A DNA stretch of 64,000 nucleotides from Crenalkalicoccus roseus. GTDB taxonomy: Bacteria > Pseudomonadota > Alphaproteobacteria > Acetobacterales > Acetobacteraceae. The stretch's first letter is position 1, and each line of letters starts with the position of its first letter. The notes beneath the pieces were generated by a model. That model had not been told where the DNA came from and made no database searches. It saw only the letters and a list, made by a program, of their open reading frames with translations. The stretch is taken from positions 1 to 64,000 of the forward strand of contig NZ_SJDM01000009.1 in assembly GCF_004761865.1 (NCBI RefSeq), in the 5' to 3' direction. The position numbers and the translations under genes are program-made. This document shows positions 33,350 through 41,645 of the stretch, one piece after another.

Positions 33350-35623
33350 TCACGCCGAGCCCACGGGCTGCGGCGAGGCGGCGACCGGTGCGGGAACCGC
33401 CGCCGGAGGGGTGTCCGGCCGCACCTCCCGCCAGGAGCCGCAGCGTCCGCCCAGCTCCTCGCGGAAGAAGGCGTAATACTCGTCGAGCCAGGCGAGGAAG
33501 CGATGAAGCTGCTCCTGCGTGCGCACATAGGGCGTGTTGCCGGGCTGCAGCGAGGGGGTGTGATAGGTCAGCACGAAGACCCGGTGCCCCTCGGCCAGCA
33601 TGGCGCGGGTCAGGCGCTTCGCCTCCTCGATCGTCATGCCCTCGGGGCTGAGGCGGATGCGCTCGAACAGGCCGAGGCGCGCCAGCAGGCTGGTCGCGCC
33701 GAGCCGCTCCGAGAGTGGGCGGAAGGTGAGCGGCGCGAGGCGCCGTCCATGGCGCCGCGCCAGCCGCCCGACCAGCGCCGCCGAGGTCGGGATCTCGATC
33801 AGCCTCCGCTCCCGGTCCACCCAGTAGGGGCGGGCGGACAGCGCCCAGATGTCGCTGCCATGGTGGCTACCCTCCGGGGGCCAGTACGGGTCGAGGCTGC
33901 TGTCGGCGAGGTAGCCGAGCCGCTTCAGGATGTCCGCGGTGCGCGGCCCGGCGCCGTAGCGGCCGGTGCGGTAGATCTGCGGATGCACGCCGAAGGTCTC
34001 GCCCAGCATCTCGGTCAGGCGCCGCGCCTTCTCGAGCTCGAGCGGCGCCGGCAGGTTGCCGGCGAAGCTGTTGCGCTCGCACACCTCCTCGACGAAGGGC
34101 GGCGTCACCCAGGGGTGGAGCTGCGCCCCGATCTCGCAATGCCCGCCCTGCAGCAGTTCGCGCAGCGGCGCCCGCCCCTCCTCCTGCGAGGCGACGGGAT
34201 AGTCGGTGAGGTAGACCGGCACCGCCCCGTGCCGCTCGAACACGCGGTGCGCCAGGTGCTGGCAGCGCATGGAGGAGACGTCGGCGGCGGCGCGGGAGAA
34301 GGGCTTGTCCCAGTCGAAGGCCTCCTCCGCATCCACCATGGTGACCAGCAGCGGCCGGTCGGAGGGCGGCGGCACCGGGGTGTGGAAGCGCGGATCGAGG
34401 ATCGAGGCGGTGCAGCCGAGCCCGGTCTCCGGCTCGGCCGAAGGCGGGCTGACGATCCGCTCCGCGAGACCATAGACGCCGAGGTAGCGCGCCGCGATGC
34501 CGCGCATGCCGAACTGCTCGGCGGCGAGAAGCCGCCCGGCCCCGCCGAGGCGCCGGCGCAGCGCCGGCTCGGCGGCCAGACGGCGGACGGCGGCGACGTA
34601 GCCCGCCGCGTCGGTGAACAGGAAGCCGGTCCTGCCGTCGAGCACGAAGCTGTCGTTCACCCCCGGCAGGTGGCGGACCACGACCGGCAGGCCGTGCGCC
34701 ATCGCCTCCGGCACCACCGTGCCGAACCCTTCGAGGCGGGAGGCAAAGACCAGCATGTCGGCGGCGTCGAACCAGGGATGCGGGTCGAGCTGCTCGCCCG
34801 CGAAGATCACCGACCCGCCGAGCCCGAGGGCGGCGACCCGCTCCTCCAGATGCCGGACATAATCGGGTTCGAGCGGGGGGCCGACCAGGACCAGCCGCGC
34901 GCCGGGATGGGCGCGGCGGATCTCCGGCAGCGCCTCGATCAGGAACAGCGGATCCTTGCGCGGGCAGAGGCCGCCGACGAAGAGCAGCACCGGATCCTCC
35001 GGCCCGACGCCGAGCTGCGCGCGCATCCGTGCGCGCTGGCCGGGGGGGGAGGCGGGGACGGTGATGCCGCAGGGGATCAGGTGGCAGCGCGCCGGATCGG
35101 CTGCGACCGCGCGCGTCTCGGCATGCAGCTTGGGGCTGATGCTGACATAGGCGTGGAACAGGCGCAGCCCGCGCGCCACCAGCGGGCGGAGCTGCGGGCG
35201 GTACCAGCCGATCAGCACCGGCAGGCTGTCGTCCAGCGTCGCCGAGAGGACGAGGCGGCGGCGCATCAGCCGGGCCAGCAGGTAGCCCATGAAGTACCAG
35301 TCGGCGTGGGTGCGGACATGCACCGTGTCGTAGCGGTGCAGGTGGCGCAGCAGCCACCACACCAGCCTGAGGTGCCGCGCGATCTCGCCGACCGGCCCCT
35401 TCGTCAGGTAGGCGACGCGGGCCAGGGTGGAGCAGGCGGCCGCCTCCTGCGGCGCAGCGGGCCGCGGCGTGTGGGTGACCAGCAGCTCGTGCTCCACCTC
35501 CGGGGCGAGTTCCTGCATCACCGCGCTGGAGCGTTCGAGGAACACGCCCTCTCCGGTGAAGGCCGGGCGGTAGTATTTCAGCACGTGCAGCACCCGGCTT
35601 GGCCGGGCCCGGCCTGCCCTCAT
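33350..35623 (-). CDS. GT4 glycosyltransferase fused to a polysaccharide-deacetylase-like domain
   Basis: The 757-residue protein has an N-terminal GT4 unit (residues ~10-400). It begins VLHVLKYYRPAFTGEGVFLE and has VGGLCPRKDPLFLIEALPE and SRLEGFGTVVPEAMAHGLPV. A second unit (~430-735) begins RPLLVTMVDAEEAFDWDKPF and carries CEIGAQLHPWVTPPF, YRTGRYGAGPRTADILKRLG and VFVLTYHTPSLQPGNTPYV. That second part fits the WalW-type polysaccharide deacetylase fold seen in exosortase-linked clusters. Start ATG 35623 gives the GT4 a normal N terminus; 35671 is possible. The fusion would couple sugar addition with N-deacetylation of the chain. Confidence 0.88.
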   Translation of the reverse strand: MRAGRARPSRVLHVLKYYRPAFTGEGVFLERSSAVMQELAPEVEHELLVTHTPRPAAPQEAAACSTLARVAYLTKGPVGEIARHLRLVWWLLRHLHRYDTVHVRTHADWYFMGYLLARLMRRRLVLSATLDDSLPVLIGWYRPQLRPLVARGLRLFHAYVSISPKLHAETRAVAADPARCHLIPCGITVPASPPGQRARMRAQLGVGPEDPVLLFVGGLCPRKDPLFLIEALPEIRRAHPGARLVLVGPPLEPDYVRHLEERVAALGLGGSVIFAGEQLDPHPWFDAADMLVFASRLEGFGTVVPEAMAHGLPVVVRHLPGVNDSFVLDGRTGFLFTDAAGYVAAVRRLAAEPALRRRLGGAGRLLAAEQFGMRGIAARYLGVYGLAERIVSPPSAEPETGLGCTASILDPRFHTPVPPPSDRPLLVTMVDAEEAFDWDKPFSRAAADVSSMRCQHLAHRVFERHGAVPVYLTDYPVASQEEGRAPLRELLQGGHCEIGAQLHPWVTPPFVEEVCERNSFAGNLPAPLELEKARRLTEMLGETFGVHPQIYRTGRYGAGPRTADILKRLGYLADSSLDPYWPPEGSHHGSDIWALSARPYWVDRERRLIEIPTSAALVGRLARRHGRRLAPLTFRPLSERLGATSLLARLGLFERIRLSPEGMTIEEAKRLTRAMLAEGHRVFVLTYHTPSLQPGNTPYVRTQEQLHRFLAWLDEYYAFFREELGGRCGSWREVRPDTPPAAVPAPVAASPQPVGSA

Positions 35624-35708
35624 CGGCGTGTCTCCGGCGCGGGGGATCCCGCCTTCCTTGCGATCTCGCATCATATCCCGCCCCGATGACATCTTGTAGC
35701 CTCGTCCC

Positions 35709-36761
35709 GTGCGTATAGACATCATCCCGGTGCGCTGCCTCGCCGCGCTCGGCGAGACCTGGCGGGCCTTCGAGGCGGAGGTGCCGGGCCTCTCCTTCTT
35801 CCAGTCCTGGACCTGGATCGGCTGCCTGGCCGAGGAGCGCTTCGGCGATCCGCTGCTGCTGCGCGCCGAGGCGGGGGGGCGGCTGCTCGGCCTCGCCCTG
35901 TTCAACCGCCGCCGCGGTCGGCTCTGCCTCGCCGAGAGCGGGGAGGCGGGGCTCGATGCGCCCTTCATCGAGCACAACGCGCCGCTGCTCGCCGCCGGGG
36001 CGGGGCCGGAGGTGCTGGCGGCGCTGCTGCGCGCGGCCTGGAGCGTGCCCGGGGCGCGGCGGCTGGTGCTCTCCGGCGTGCCGCCGCCGGTCGCCGCGGC
36101 GGCGGGGGGTGTGGCCTTCCGCCGGCAGGAGCGGCAGGCGCCCTTCGTGGATCTCGACGCCGTCCGGGCGGCGGGGGGGGAGTGGATGGCGAGTCTCAGC
36201 GCCAACACCCGCTACCAGATCCGCCGCTCCCTGCGGCGCTACGCGGCGCGCGGGGCGCTGGCGCTGGAGCGCGCGGCGACGGAGGCGGAGGCGCTGGCCT
36301 GGCTGGAGGCGCTGGTGGCGCTGCACGAGGCGAGCTGGCGCGCGCGCGGCCAGCCCGGCGCCTTCGCCACCCCCTTTCTGCGCCGCTTCCACCGCGCCCT
36401 GGTGACGCGCGCCCTGGCACGGGACGAGCTCGACCTGCTGCGGCTGACGGCGGGCGGGGAGGCGGTGGGCTACCTCTACAATTTCCGCCTGCGCGGCCGG
36501 GTCTACGCCTATCAGAGCGGCCTCGACCATGCCGGGGCCGGGGCGCACGGCAAGCCGGGGCTGAGCTGCCACGCCCTGGCGGTGGAGCGGGCGCTGGCGG
36601 CGGGGGAGGGGGCCTACGACTTCCTCGCGGGTGCGGACCGCTACAAGCGGAGCCTGGCGAACGCCGCCGCGCCGCTGCTCTGGGTGGAGGCGGTGCCGGC
36701 TTGGTCGGTACCCGGGCTGGTGGCGCGGCTGCGGCGGGCGGTGTCCGGCCGGGAAGGGTAA
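35709..36761 (+). CDS. FemAB/CelD-like GNAT acyltransferase
   Basis: This 350-residue protein has the BcsL/CelD layout: LSFFQSWTWIGCLAEERFGD at the N terminus, SLSANTRYQIRRSLRRYAAR in the middle, and GYLYNFRLRGRVYAYQSGLD near the end. YDFLAGADRYKRSLAN closes the conserved region. Such cytoplasmic enzymes are found in most exosortase-associated EPS loci and probably acylate sugar precursors. The start is GTG 35709, 85 bp from the divergent GT4-deacetylase gene. A G8 tract at 36173-36180 lies in frame near residue 156. Confidence 0.9.
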   Translation: MRIDIIPVRCLAALGETWRAFEAEVPGLSFFQSWTWIGCLAEERFGDPLLLRAEAGGRLLGLALFNRRRGRLCLAESGEAGLDAPFIEHNAPLLAAGAGPEVLAALLRAAWSVPGARRLVLSGVPPPVAAAAGGVAFRRQERQAPFVDLDAVRAAGGEWMASLSANTRYQIRRSLRRYAARGALALERAATEAEALAWLEALVALHEASWRARGQPGAFATPFLRRFHRALVTRALARDELDLLRLTAGGEAVGYLYNFRLRGRVYAYQSGLDHAGAGAHGKPGLSCHALAVERALAAGEGAYDFLAGADRYKRSLANAAAPLLWVEAVPAWSVPGLVARLRRAVSGREG

Positions 36762-36850
36762 GGCGGCCGGCGTGTGTCGGATTTCTTTACAGCGGCGCTC
36801 CACCGCGGCGCCCGTGGGGCAGGGGCCGCGGCGGGTCCGCCTTCGGATCG

Positions 36851-36887
36851 GGGCATTTCCGTTCGCCGCGACTCACGGCAAATGCCC
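36851..36887. terminator. Inverted repeat between convergent genes
   Basis: GGGCATTT (36851-36858) pairs with AAATGCCC (36880-36887); flanking CG and C:G bases extend the arm. It sits between the FemAB-like gene and the convergent PEP-CTERM gene, in a position to stop transcription from both sides. Confidence 0.55.
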
Positions 36888-36919
36888 TGGTCTTTCGATG
36901 CGCCGGCATCCTTATCCGT

Positions 36920-37588
36920 TCAGGTCTGGCCCGTCCGGCGGCGGCGCGCCAAGCCGAGGCCGAGCAGGCCGGCGCCGAGGAGAGCCAGCGAGGCGGGCTC
37001 GGGCACCGGCACGCCGACCACGGCGCCGAGCAGCGTCATGTGCGACAAGCCCGGCGTCTGGCCGCCATTGTTGAGGAAGGTGATGGTGAAGGTACCGGTG
37101 CCGCTGTAGGGGCCGTCGGTCAGCAGCACGTTCTGGAACAGGTAGCCGGCGTCGTCGGCGTTGCCGCCCTTCAGGTAGACGCCGAAATCCACGATGATCG
37201 GCAGGTTGAGCGGGGCCGGCCCGTTGGTGTCCGTCCAGGTCACCGTCCAGGCGCCGGAGGTGGCGTTGATCGCGGCGTCCACCGTGAAGGCAATGCCGCC
37301 CAGGGTGCTGCCCGAGGTGAGGGCGCCGTCATCCTTCGCCAGATAGACGAAGCTGGTTCCGAATTCGGCGTTGAAGGCGGCGGTTTCCGCGGCCGGATTG
37401 CTGGGGCCGGGGCCGGCGTTCAGCCCATTCGCGCAGGCGGAGGGCGTGTAGAGGGTGCCGTCGATCGTCAGCGTGACGTCGCCGGTGGAGCATGGCGCGG
37501 CTTCCGCCGTCTTCGCGAGCCATGCGGGGATGGCCACGGCGACCGCCGCGGCGAGGATCACGGTCCGGACCTGGCCCAGTTCGAGCAT
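36920..37588 (-). CDS. PEP-CTERM sorting domain protein
   Basis: The 222-residue secreted protein has a signal peptide (VILAAAVAVAIPAWLAKTAEA). It has a Thr/Ser/Gly-rich body including CSTGDVTLTIDGTLYT, and a typical C-terminal sorting tail: VPVPEPASLALLGAGLLGLG followed by LARRRR. The PEP motif is the exosortase recognition site; the tail is cleaved and the body exported to the surface or extracellular matrix. The body is not a recognised enzyme. A near-perfect sigma-54 promoter lies 48 bp upstream of the ATG. Confidence 0.95.
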   Translation of the reverse strand: MLELGQVRTVILAAAVAVAIPAWLAKTAEAAPCSTGDVTLTIDGTLYTPSACANGLNAGPGPSNPAAETAAFNAEFGTSFVYLAKDDGALTSGSTLGGIAFTVDAAINATSGAWTVTWTDTNGPAPLNLPIIVDFGVYLKGGNADDAGYLFQNVLLTDGPYSGTGTFTITFLNNGGQTPGLSHMTLLGAVVGVPVPEPASLALLGAGLLGLGLARRRRTGQT

Positions 37589-37635
37589 GTCGCCTCCTTT
37601 CCTGCGGCGGCGAGAGGGCCGCGCAGGGAGAAGGA

Positions 37636-37652
37636 AGCAAGCATCGTGCCAA
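37636..37652 (-). promoter_or_regulatory. Sigma-54 (-24/-12) promoter
   Basis: On the minus strand, TTGGCACGATGCTTGCT matches the sigma-54 consensus TTGGCACG-N4-TTGCW at every fixed position. Transcription would start near 37624, about 36 bp before the PEP-CTERM ATG at 37588. An enhancer-binding activator is required; none is encoded in the window. Confidence 0.93.
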
Positions 37653-37783
37653 GATTTGGCGCTGTCCTAAGGCCTTGACAATGCGGCGCAGGCCGCCAGG
37701 AAAGCGCATTCTTGGGAATGTTATGAGCCGGTCGTAAAGAATTGCGACACGGCGCCGCCAGAAGGGCAGCGCCGCCCGGCCGC

Positions 37784-38461
37784 TCAGCCCCGCCGCCGGC
37801 GGCGATAGGCGAAGCCGAGCCCGGCCAGCCCCGCCCCGAGCAGCGCCAGCGTCGCCGGTTCCGGTACCGGTACGGTGAGCGGGGTCCCGACCAGGAACAG
37901 GCTGCCGCCGTTGAGGTCGTTCGGCAGCGACTGCACGCGGATGCCGGCATGCCCGATCAGCCCGGCGATGTCGGTCGCCTCGCTGAGGCCGGTGACACCG
38001 TTCAGATAGTAGATGTCGGCCTGGCCGGCGCCGATGCCGGGCGGGTTGAAGTTGTTGGCGTTGCCTTCGGTGACGCCGAAGGTGAAGGCGCCCTTGCCGA
38101 TGGGGCTGTTGGCCGGGTTGGGAATCGCGTTCAGGTTGGCGAGCCTGACCCAGTTCAGCCCGTCCTGGTCGAAGCCGAAGGCCCCGGGCGCAGGGTTGGA
38201 GACGGTGAGGTTCTGATGGGCGGGGCCGAGGGCGAAGGCGAAGCCGGTCACCTGGAAGCCGTTCGCCCCGGCCGGGCTGGCCGCGTCGAAGCGCACCGAC
38301 AGGCTGCCCGGACCGGCCTGGGCCACCGTCATGGTGCCGAAATTGTAGTGGGTCGTTCCCACGCTGTAGAGGAATTCGTACTGGACGGGCCCCGCCATGG
38401 CGGCACCGCTGCCGAGCAGCAGGCCGAGGGCGGCGACGGTGCCGAGGAGATGATGGCGCAT
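37784..38461 (-). CDS. PEP-CTERM sorting domain protein
   Basis: The 225-residue protein starts at ATG 38461 with the signal peptide MRHHLLGTVAALGLLLGSG (cleavage near AMAG). It has a beta-rich body and ends PVPEPATLALLGAGLAGLGF followed by AYRRRRRG, the exosortase sorting tail. The body is unlike that of the neighbouring PEP-CTERM protein apart from the tail, so they are not simple duplicates. It has its own sigma-54 promoter 48 bp upstream. It is presumably a matrix or surface protein exported together with the polysaccharide. Confidence 0.95.
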   Translation of the reverse strand: MRHHLLGTVAALGLLLGSGAAMAGPVQYEFLYSVGTTHYNFGTMTVAQAGPGSLSVRFDAASPAGANGFQVTGFAFALGPAHQNLTVSNPAPGAFGFDQDGLNWVRLANLNAIPNPANSPIGKGAFTFGVTEGNANNFNPPGIGAGQADIYYLNGVTGLSEATDIAGLIGHAGIRVQSLPNDLNGGSLFLVGTPLTVPVPEPATLALLGAGLAGLGFAYRRRRRG

Positions 38462-38508
38462 GTCTCGTTTCCCAGAAGCCGACGTGGAATTACAGCCAGA
38501 GGCATACA

Positions 38509-38525
38509 AGCAATACGTGTGCCAA
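38509..38525 (-). promoter_or_regulatory. Sigma-54 (-24/-12) promoter
   Basis: TTGGCACACGTATTGCT on the minus strand matches TTGGCACG-N4-TTGCW with one change (A for G at the eighth base). It is positioned relative to the ATG at 38461 exactly as the first site is to its gene, which makes chance unlikely. Confidence 0.9.
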
Positions 38526-38745
38526 TCGTTATGACACTGATTTCCGGCGTGTCCCCGCCTTCACATTCCTGCGGTGTAAGGAAATCCGACAGCTCCACCC
38601 CCGCGGCCCCGGCGCCCGATCCGTGGGGGCAGGGCAGCGGCCCAGCCATCCGCCGAGGAAGGGGAGCGCGCTCCGCCGGGGTGGATCACGCCATGGGCAG
38701 GGGCAGGAGGCGCGTGGACCCGCCCCCGGCGCCGCGCGCCGGAGC

Positions 38746-39945
38746 GTGAGGCCCCCGCCCCAAGGCTTCGGGGCCGCGCCGCTGCTGGCGATCCTCCTCG
38801 CCGGGATCGCCTATGCCTCGCTCTACCCCTTCCGCTTCGCCCCCCTTCCGGCCGGGACGGAACTCGCCGAGGCGCTGCGCGCCGCCTGGAACCGGCCGCC
38901 GGGCGGACGCGGCGACCTGCTCGCCAACCTGCTGCTCTACCTGCCGCTCGGCTTCCTCCTCGCCGCCCTGATGGCGGGTCGGGGCGTGGCGGCGCGGCTC
39001 GGCCTGGCCGTGCTCGGCGCCGCGCTGCTCTCCGGCGCGATGGAGGCGGCCCAGCTCTTCCTGCCCCAGCGCACCAGCAGCGTCTGGGACCTTGCGTGCA
39101 ACGCCGCCGGGGCGCTGGCGGGGGCCGCGGCCGCCCTCCTGCTCGGCCGCGAACTCCCGCGCCTGCCCGGCGAGCTGCGGCGGGGGCTGGCGGCGGAGCC
39201 CTTCGCGGCGCTGCTGGTGCTGGCCTGGCTCGGCTGGCGGCTCTACCCCTACGTGCCGGTCCTCGATCTGCAGGCCTGGCGGGACAGCCTGAAGCCCCTG
39301 CTGCTGGCCCCGGCGGTCGAACCCTTCCGCACCGCCCGGCTGGCCGTGTTCTGGCTCGCCGCCGCGCATCTCGCCGAGGCGGTGGCCGGCCGACGCCTCG
39401 GCCGCTGGCTGGTGCCGGCGCTCCTGCTCGGCACCCCCGCCGCTGCCATCCCCCTCGCCGGGCGGGTCCTCACCCTGGCCGAACTGGTCGCGGCCGGGCT
39501 GGCGCTGCCGGCCTGGGCCCTGCTGCGTCACAGGCCCGGGGCGATGCCGCTCCTCGCGGCGCTGATGCTCGCGGCGGTGGTCGCCAGTCGGCTCGAGCCC
39601 TTCGCCTTCGAGGCGGCGGCGAAGCCCTTCGGCTGGGTGCCGCTGCGCGGCCTGCTGCAGGGCACGCGGGAGGCCGGGCTGCCGGCCATGCTGCAGAAGG
39701 TCTTCCTCTATGGCGGCCTGCTCTGGCTGCTGGTGCGGGCCGGGCTCTCCCTGCCCGCCGCGGCCGCGGCGGGCGGCCTCGCGCTGCTGGCGGCGAGCCT
39801 CGCCGCGCGGCATCTTCCCGGCCGGTCGGCGGAGATCACCGATGCGCTGCTGCTGCTGCTCCTCGCGGTCGTCTTCGGCCTGCTCCGGCCGCGCGCGGGG
39901 GGCGCCGGCATGAGACCCTCCGCCGGGGACGGAGGGCAGGCATGA
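38746..39945 (+). CDS. VanZ-like integral membrane protein
   Basis: The ~399-residue protein has a VanZ-like N-terminal half: AGIAYASLYPFRFAPL, LLANLLLYLPLGFLLAALMA, MEAAQLFLPQRTSSVWDLAC and NAAGALAGAAAALL. At least six more hydrophobic segments follow in the C-terminal half. VanZ-like proteins are frequent in exosortase-linked EPS loci, with unknown biochemical role. GTG 38746 is selected because the helix pattern begins right after it; the ribosome site is poor and an upstream start up to 38623 cannot be excluded. Its stop overlaps the next start as ATGA. Confidence 0.8.
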   Translation: MRPPPQGFGAAPLLAILLAGIAYASLYPFRFAPLPAGTELAEALRAAWNRPPGGRGDLLANLLLYLPLGFLLAALMAGRGVAARLGLAVLGAALLSGAMEAAQLFLPQRTSSVWDLACNAAGALAGAAAALLLGRELPRLPGELRRGLAAEPFAALLVLAWLGWRLYPYVPVLDLQAWRDSLKPLLLAPAVEPFRTARLAVFWLAAAHLAEAVAGRRLGRWLVPALLLGTPAAAIPLAGRVLTLAELVAAGLALPAWALLRHRPGAMPLLAALMLAAVVASRLEPFAFEAAAKPFGWVPLRGLLQGTREAGLPAMLQKVFLYGGLLWLLVRAGLSLPAAAAAGGLALLAASLAARHLPGRSAEITDALLLLLLAVVFGLLRPRAGGAGMRPSAGDGGQA

Positions 39946-41036
39946 GCGCCGCGCCGCGCGTCAGCGTGCTGATGACGACGCACAACGGCGCCCCGCTTCT
40001 CGGCGAGGCCCTCGACAGCGTCCTGGCGCAGCGCTTCCGCGACTTCGAGCTGGTGGTGGTGGACGACGCCTCGACCGACGGCGCCACGCCCGCCCTGCTC
40101 GATGCCTATGCCGCGCGCGACGCGCGGCTGCGGGTGCTGCGGCCGCCGCGCAACCTCGGCGTGGTGGAGGCGCGCAATTTCGGCTTCGCCGCCTGCCGCG
40201 GCGCCTATGTCGCGGCGCATGACCATGACGACCTCAGCCACCCCGACCGGCTGGGAGCGCAGGTGGCGCATCTCGACGCGCATCCGGAGGTGGTGCTGCT
40301 GGGCACCGGGGCGGTGCTGGCCAGGGAGGGGCGCAGCCGGCCCACCGACTACCACGCCGCGGGCACGCCGCTCATGCTGCGCTGGACGCTGCACGTGGAC
40401 AATCCGCTCACCTGGTCGTCGGTGATGTTCCGCGCCGAGGCGGTGCGCCGGCTCGGCGTCTTTCTGCGGCCGGAATACGAATATGCGGACGATTACGACC
40501 TCTATCACCGCCTGCTGGCGGTGGGGGAGATCGCGCGTCTCGACGCGATGCTGACCACCTATCGCTGGCATGCGCGCAACACCACGCACAGCCGCGGCGA
40601 TGCGCTGTTCGGGAATGCGGTGCGCGTGCTCGCCGGCGCCTACCGCCCCTGGCTGGGCGCGGCGGCGGAGGCGGCGGCGGCCCTCGTCATCCGCCACCTG
40701 TCCGGGCGCGAGCCGGTGCGCGACCTGGCGACGCTGGAGCGGCTCGGCGAGGTGGTGGAGCGCGTGCTGGAGGGGTTCTGCGCGGCGCATGCCCTTCCGC
40801 CCGCCGGGCGCACGATGGTGGAGGCGCAGGCCGCGTGCCTCTGGTGGCGCCTCGCGCGTGGCGCGGCGCGCGCGGGCCTGCCGGCCGCGCTGCGGCGGCA
40901 CCGCGCCCGGCCGGCGCTCTGCCGCGCCTGGCGGCCGCCGGTTGGGGATGTGCTGGCCTCGTCGCTGATCGGCGCCCTGCGGCGGCACCGTGCGACGCGG
41001 CCGCTGGTGGAGGCGCTGCGCTGGCGCGGCCCCTGA
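39942..41036 (+). CDS. GT2 family glycosyltransferase
   Basis: The 364-residue enzyme has a GT-A domain: VSVLMTTHNGAPLLGEALDS, then FELVVVDDASTDGA and the metal-binding AAHDHDDLSHPDRL. The acceptor loop is EYEYADDYDLYHRLLAVGE. It is inverting by family and has no membrane segment. The C-terminal ~120 residues are arginine-rich helices. ATG 39942 overlaps the stop of the VanZ-like gene, so the two are coupled. Confidence 0.93.
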   Translation: MSAAPRVSVLMTTHNGAPLLGEALDSVLAQRFRDFELVVVDDASTDGATPALLDAYAARDARLRVLRPPRNLGVVEARNFGFAACRGAYVAAHDHDDLSHPDRLGAQVAHLDAHPEVVLLGTGAVLAREGRSRPTDYHAAGTPLMLRWTLHVDNPLTWSSVMFRAEAVRRLGVFLRPEYEYADDYDLYHRLLAVGEIARLDAMLTTYRWHARNTTHSRGDALFGNAVRVLAGAYRPWLGAAAEAAAALVIRHLSGREPVRDLATLERLGEVVERVLEGFCAAHALPPAGRTMVEAQAACLWWRLARGAARAGLPAALRRHRARPALCRAWRPPVGDVLASSLIGALRRHRATRPLVEALRWRGP

Positions 41037-41138
41037 CCGACACCGTGTTGGGCAGGGTGATGTCGGGCCGCTTTACAGCCCCTGCGGCTCAGGTGAGGGT
41101 CTTTGCGCAAGGCGTTGAAACGCAAAGCTCCTCTTGCG

Positions 41139-41154
41139 TGGCGTGACATTTGCA
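41139..41154 (+). promoter_or_regulatory. Possible sigma-54 promoter
   Basis: TGGCGTGACATTTGCA keeps the essential GG and GC ten bases apart and a perfect TTGCA -12 box, but has GT instead of AC in the -24 box. It lies about 105 bp before the small gene at 41261, in the 224-bp gap after the GT2 gene. Confidence 0.4.
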
Positions 41155-41260
41155 TACATGGATAACCGCGTTGGTGCCAGCGCCCGCCCGGCACTGGCAC
41201 CGGCGCCTTGATGGCTATCATGGCCAGCAGAGGCACAAGGCAAAGCGTCGCTTGAGTTCC

Positions 41261-41488
41261 ATGGTCCGTCGCAGCCGGCGACTGCCCGCCACCATCCTTG
41301 CCGCAGCCCACCGGGCCTGCGACAGCGGCGAACTCGACATCGCCGCCAAGCTGCTGCGCCTTGGCGAGGAGGTCATCGCATCCGAGGCCGATTTCCGGTG
41401 GCGACGGCACGACATGTGGGCGCTGATCGCGGCCCATGAGCGGCTCTGGTACCTGCGCCACAAGGATCTGACCTTCAGCGACCAGTAG
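41261..41488 (+). CDS. Small conserved-looking hypothetical protein (75 aa)
   Basis: I do not recognise a family. The protein begins MVRRSRRLPATILAAAHRAC and is mostly helical by appearance (SGELDIAAKLLRLGEEVIAS). It contains a tryptophan-rich stretch RWRRHDMWALIAAHERLWYL and ends DLTFSDQ. It has no signal peptide or membrane helix. ATG 41261 is preferred over the in-frame TTG at 41150. Codon use is like the surrounding genes, so it is probably real. A weak sigma-54-like site upstream hints at co-regulation with the PEP-CTERM genes. Confidence 0.55.
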   Translation: MVRRSRRLPATILAAAHRACDSGELDIAAKLLRLGEEVIASEADFRWRRHDMWALIAAHERLWYLRHKDLTFSDQ

Positions 41489-41645
41489 CCTCCCCGCGGC
41501 GCCGCTCCGGGACCGCGCAGGGGAGACGTTCCGCACCCTTCCTGACGCCCTTAGAGAAAATCGCGAATTCATAACAAAATCCTACAAGGGCGGAGTTCCG
41601 GCGGGCCTAGCATGTCGGGAGTATCAACCATGGATTGAAATAATC

